NCBI RefSeq assembly: GCF_020400655.1
Contig: NZ_JAINRC010000001.1
Location: forward strand, 372,001-436,000
Source of the DNA: Streptomyces spinosus
Lineage (GTDB): Bacteria > Actinomycetota > Actinomycetes > Streptomycetales > Streptomycetaceae
Length of the DNA stretch: 64,000 nt
Reading direction: 5' to 3'
Position numbers and translations under genes: made by a program. A model generated the notes under the pieces. That model worked only from the letters and a program-made list of their open reading frames with translations, did no database searches and had not been told where the DNA came from. Below are positions 63,461 to 64,000 of the stretch, piece by piece; position 1 is the first letter of the stretch; every line of letters starts with the position of its first letter.

Positions 63461-63811
63461 GACCGGCTCTCTTCTTCGTCTCAGTGCTCTTGAGGTCGTG
63501 CAGATTGAGCCAATCCGTGTGCGGCGGGCCCGGCTCGTTCATGTGCTGTTCACGCGGAGTGGACTCAGTACACCGTCCTGTGCTCCGACGGGGTCAGTCA
63601 CCGAAACCATGAAGGAGTTCGCTGGCCAGCAGGAGCATCTTGTAGATTCGTATGAACGGAGGTCATCGCTCACCTCTCCGTTTTCCCGGGGAAACACGGG
63701 TGACGGCACGGCGGCCCCCACTCCGGCCGGTGCGGCCCCTGACCGGGCCGCTTCACGGTGCTCCTCCAAGATCCATCGTAGGTTTCGAGACAGAAGAACG
63801 GCGGCGACGAG
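63461..63811. promoter_or_regulatory. 351-bp divergent control region xdh / pucR
   Basis: No gene is visible. GTTTTCCCGGGGAAAC (63680-63695) is an inverted repeat with one mismatched pair. AACGGAGGT at 63656-63664 partly repeats in inverse as ACCTCTCCGTT at 63672-63682. GTTCA occurs twice, 11 bp apart (63537, 63548). I find neither class A nor class B operators here, so control by PucR itself is more likely. Confidence 0.45.
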
Positions 63812-64000
63812 ATGCGGCTGCGCGCACTGCTGGACACCGACGCGCTGGGCCTGCGGCTGCTCGGCGGCGAGGGCGAACTGGACCGCGCGGTGCGCGGGGT
63901 CATGACCACCGACCTGCGCGACCCGAGCCGCTACCTCTCCGGCGGTGAGCTGGTGCTCACCGGGCTCGCCTGGCGCCGGGACGCCGCCGACTCCGAGCCC
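63812..64000 (+). CDS. PucR-family regulator, N-terminal part
   Basis: The first 63 codons of a PucR purine-catabolism regulator; the rest is beyond the right edge. MRLRALLDTDALGLRLLGG, followed by VRGVMTTDLRDPSRYLSGGELVLTGLAW, is the start of the PucR N-terminal domain, which senses a purine breakdown product; the HTH_30 domain would lie at the C-terminus. Divergent from the xdh operon, so it is the likely regulator of that operon. Confidence 0.88.
   Translation, partial: MRLRALLDTDALGLRLLGGEGELDRAVRGVMTTDLRDPSRYLSGGELVLTGLAWRRDAADSEP

Noticed and set aside
63539..63769. 76-codon leader gene upstream of xdh
   Set aside because: No ribosome site, irregular codon use, and it overlaps the likely regulatory repeats.

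Overview
The window reads as chromosomal DNA of a Streptomyces or very close relative. It is about 72-74 % GC by eye, uses GTG and TTG starts, and its gene families (DUF6234, DUF5955, DUF4232, TIGR04222, paired NIS synthetases, a large LuxR regulator beside a trypsin) are typical of that genus. I see about 50 genes, three pseudogenes, several repeats and no rRNA, tRNA or CRISPR array. Most of the very long alternative reading frames are GC-frame shadows.

The theme is purine salvage for nitrogen and carbon. Uptake is by two NCS2 xanthine/uracil permeases (26683-28050, 29786-31198) and an AzgA-type permease (57993-59450). An 8-oxoguanine deaminase (28332-29717) and a three-subunit xanthine dehydrogenase with XdhC (56721-63460) lead to urate. 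Urate oxidase, hydroxyisourate hydrolase and OHCU decarboxylase (31263-33104) make allantoin. Allantoinase and allantoicase (3043-5552) make ureidoglycolate. Glyoxylate then leaves through malate synthase (8435-10060) or through glyoxylate carboligase, hydroxypyruvate isomerase and tartronate semialdehyde reductase (39022-40809, 34039-35803). A catalase (36005-37468) lies among them, and MocA (7642-8250) may supply molybdenum cofactor. Regulators are an IclR-type AllR (5827-6624), a small HTH_22 protein (33256-33618) and a PucR start at the right edge.

The most striking signal is regulatory. Two operator classes recur at these promoters. Class B, TTCC[A/G]-N5-[C]-[A/G]GAA, occurs as tandem pairs exactly 21 bp centre to centre at allR/allB, aceB, hyi and gcl. 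Class A, TCAAC-N5-GTTGA, overlaps the -35 box at uraD, catalase and aceB and also lies upstream of allB.

Layout: 1-3000 transporters and an AIM24 protein; 3000-10100 allantoin and malate synthase genes; 10100-26700 housekeeping and accessory genes (HipA-like kinase, two NIS synthetases, an unknown protein plus NUDIX, a VWA secreted pair, HxlR and aminotransferase, a secreted protease), ending in a MITE and a regulator/transporter deletion scar; 26700-40950 purine and glyoxylate genes; 40950-56700 a collagen-like zinc-ribbon protein, two acyl-CoA synthetases, LuxR-type regulators and trypsin, a poly(G)/poly(C) tract, a sugar-binding-protein pseudogene and small secreted or metabolic genes; 56700-64000 the xanthine dehydrogenase region.
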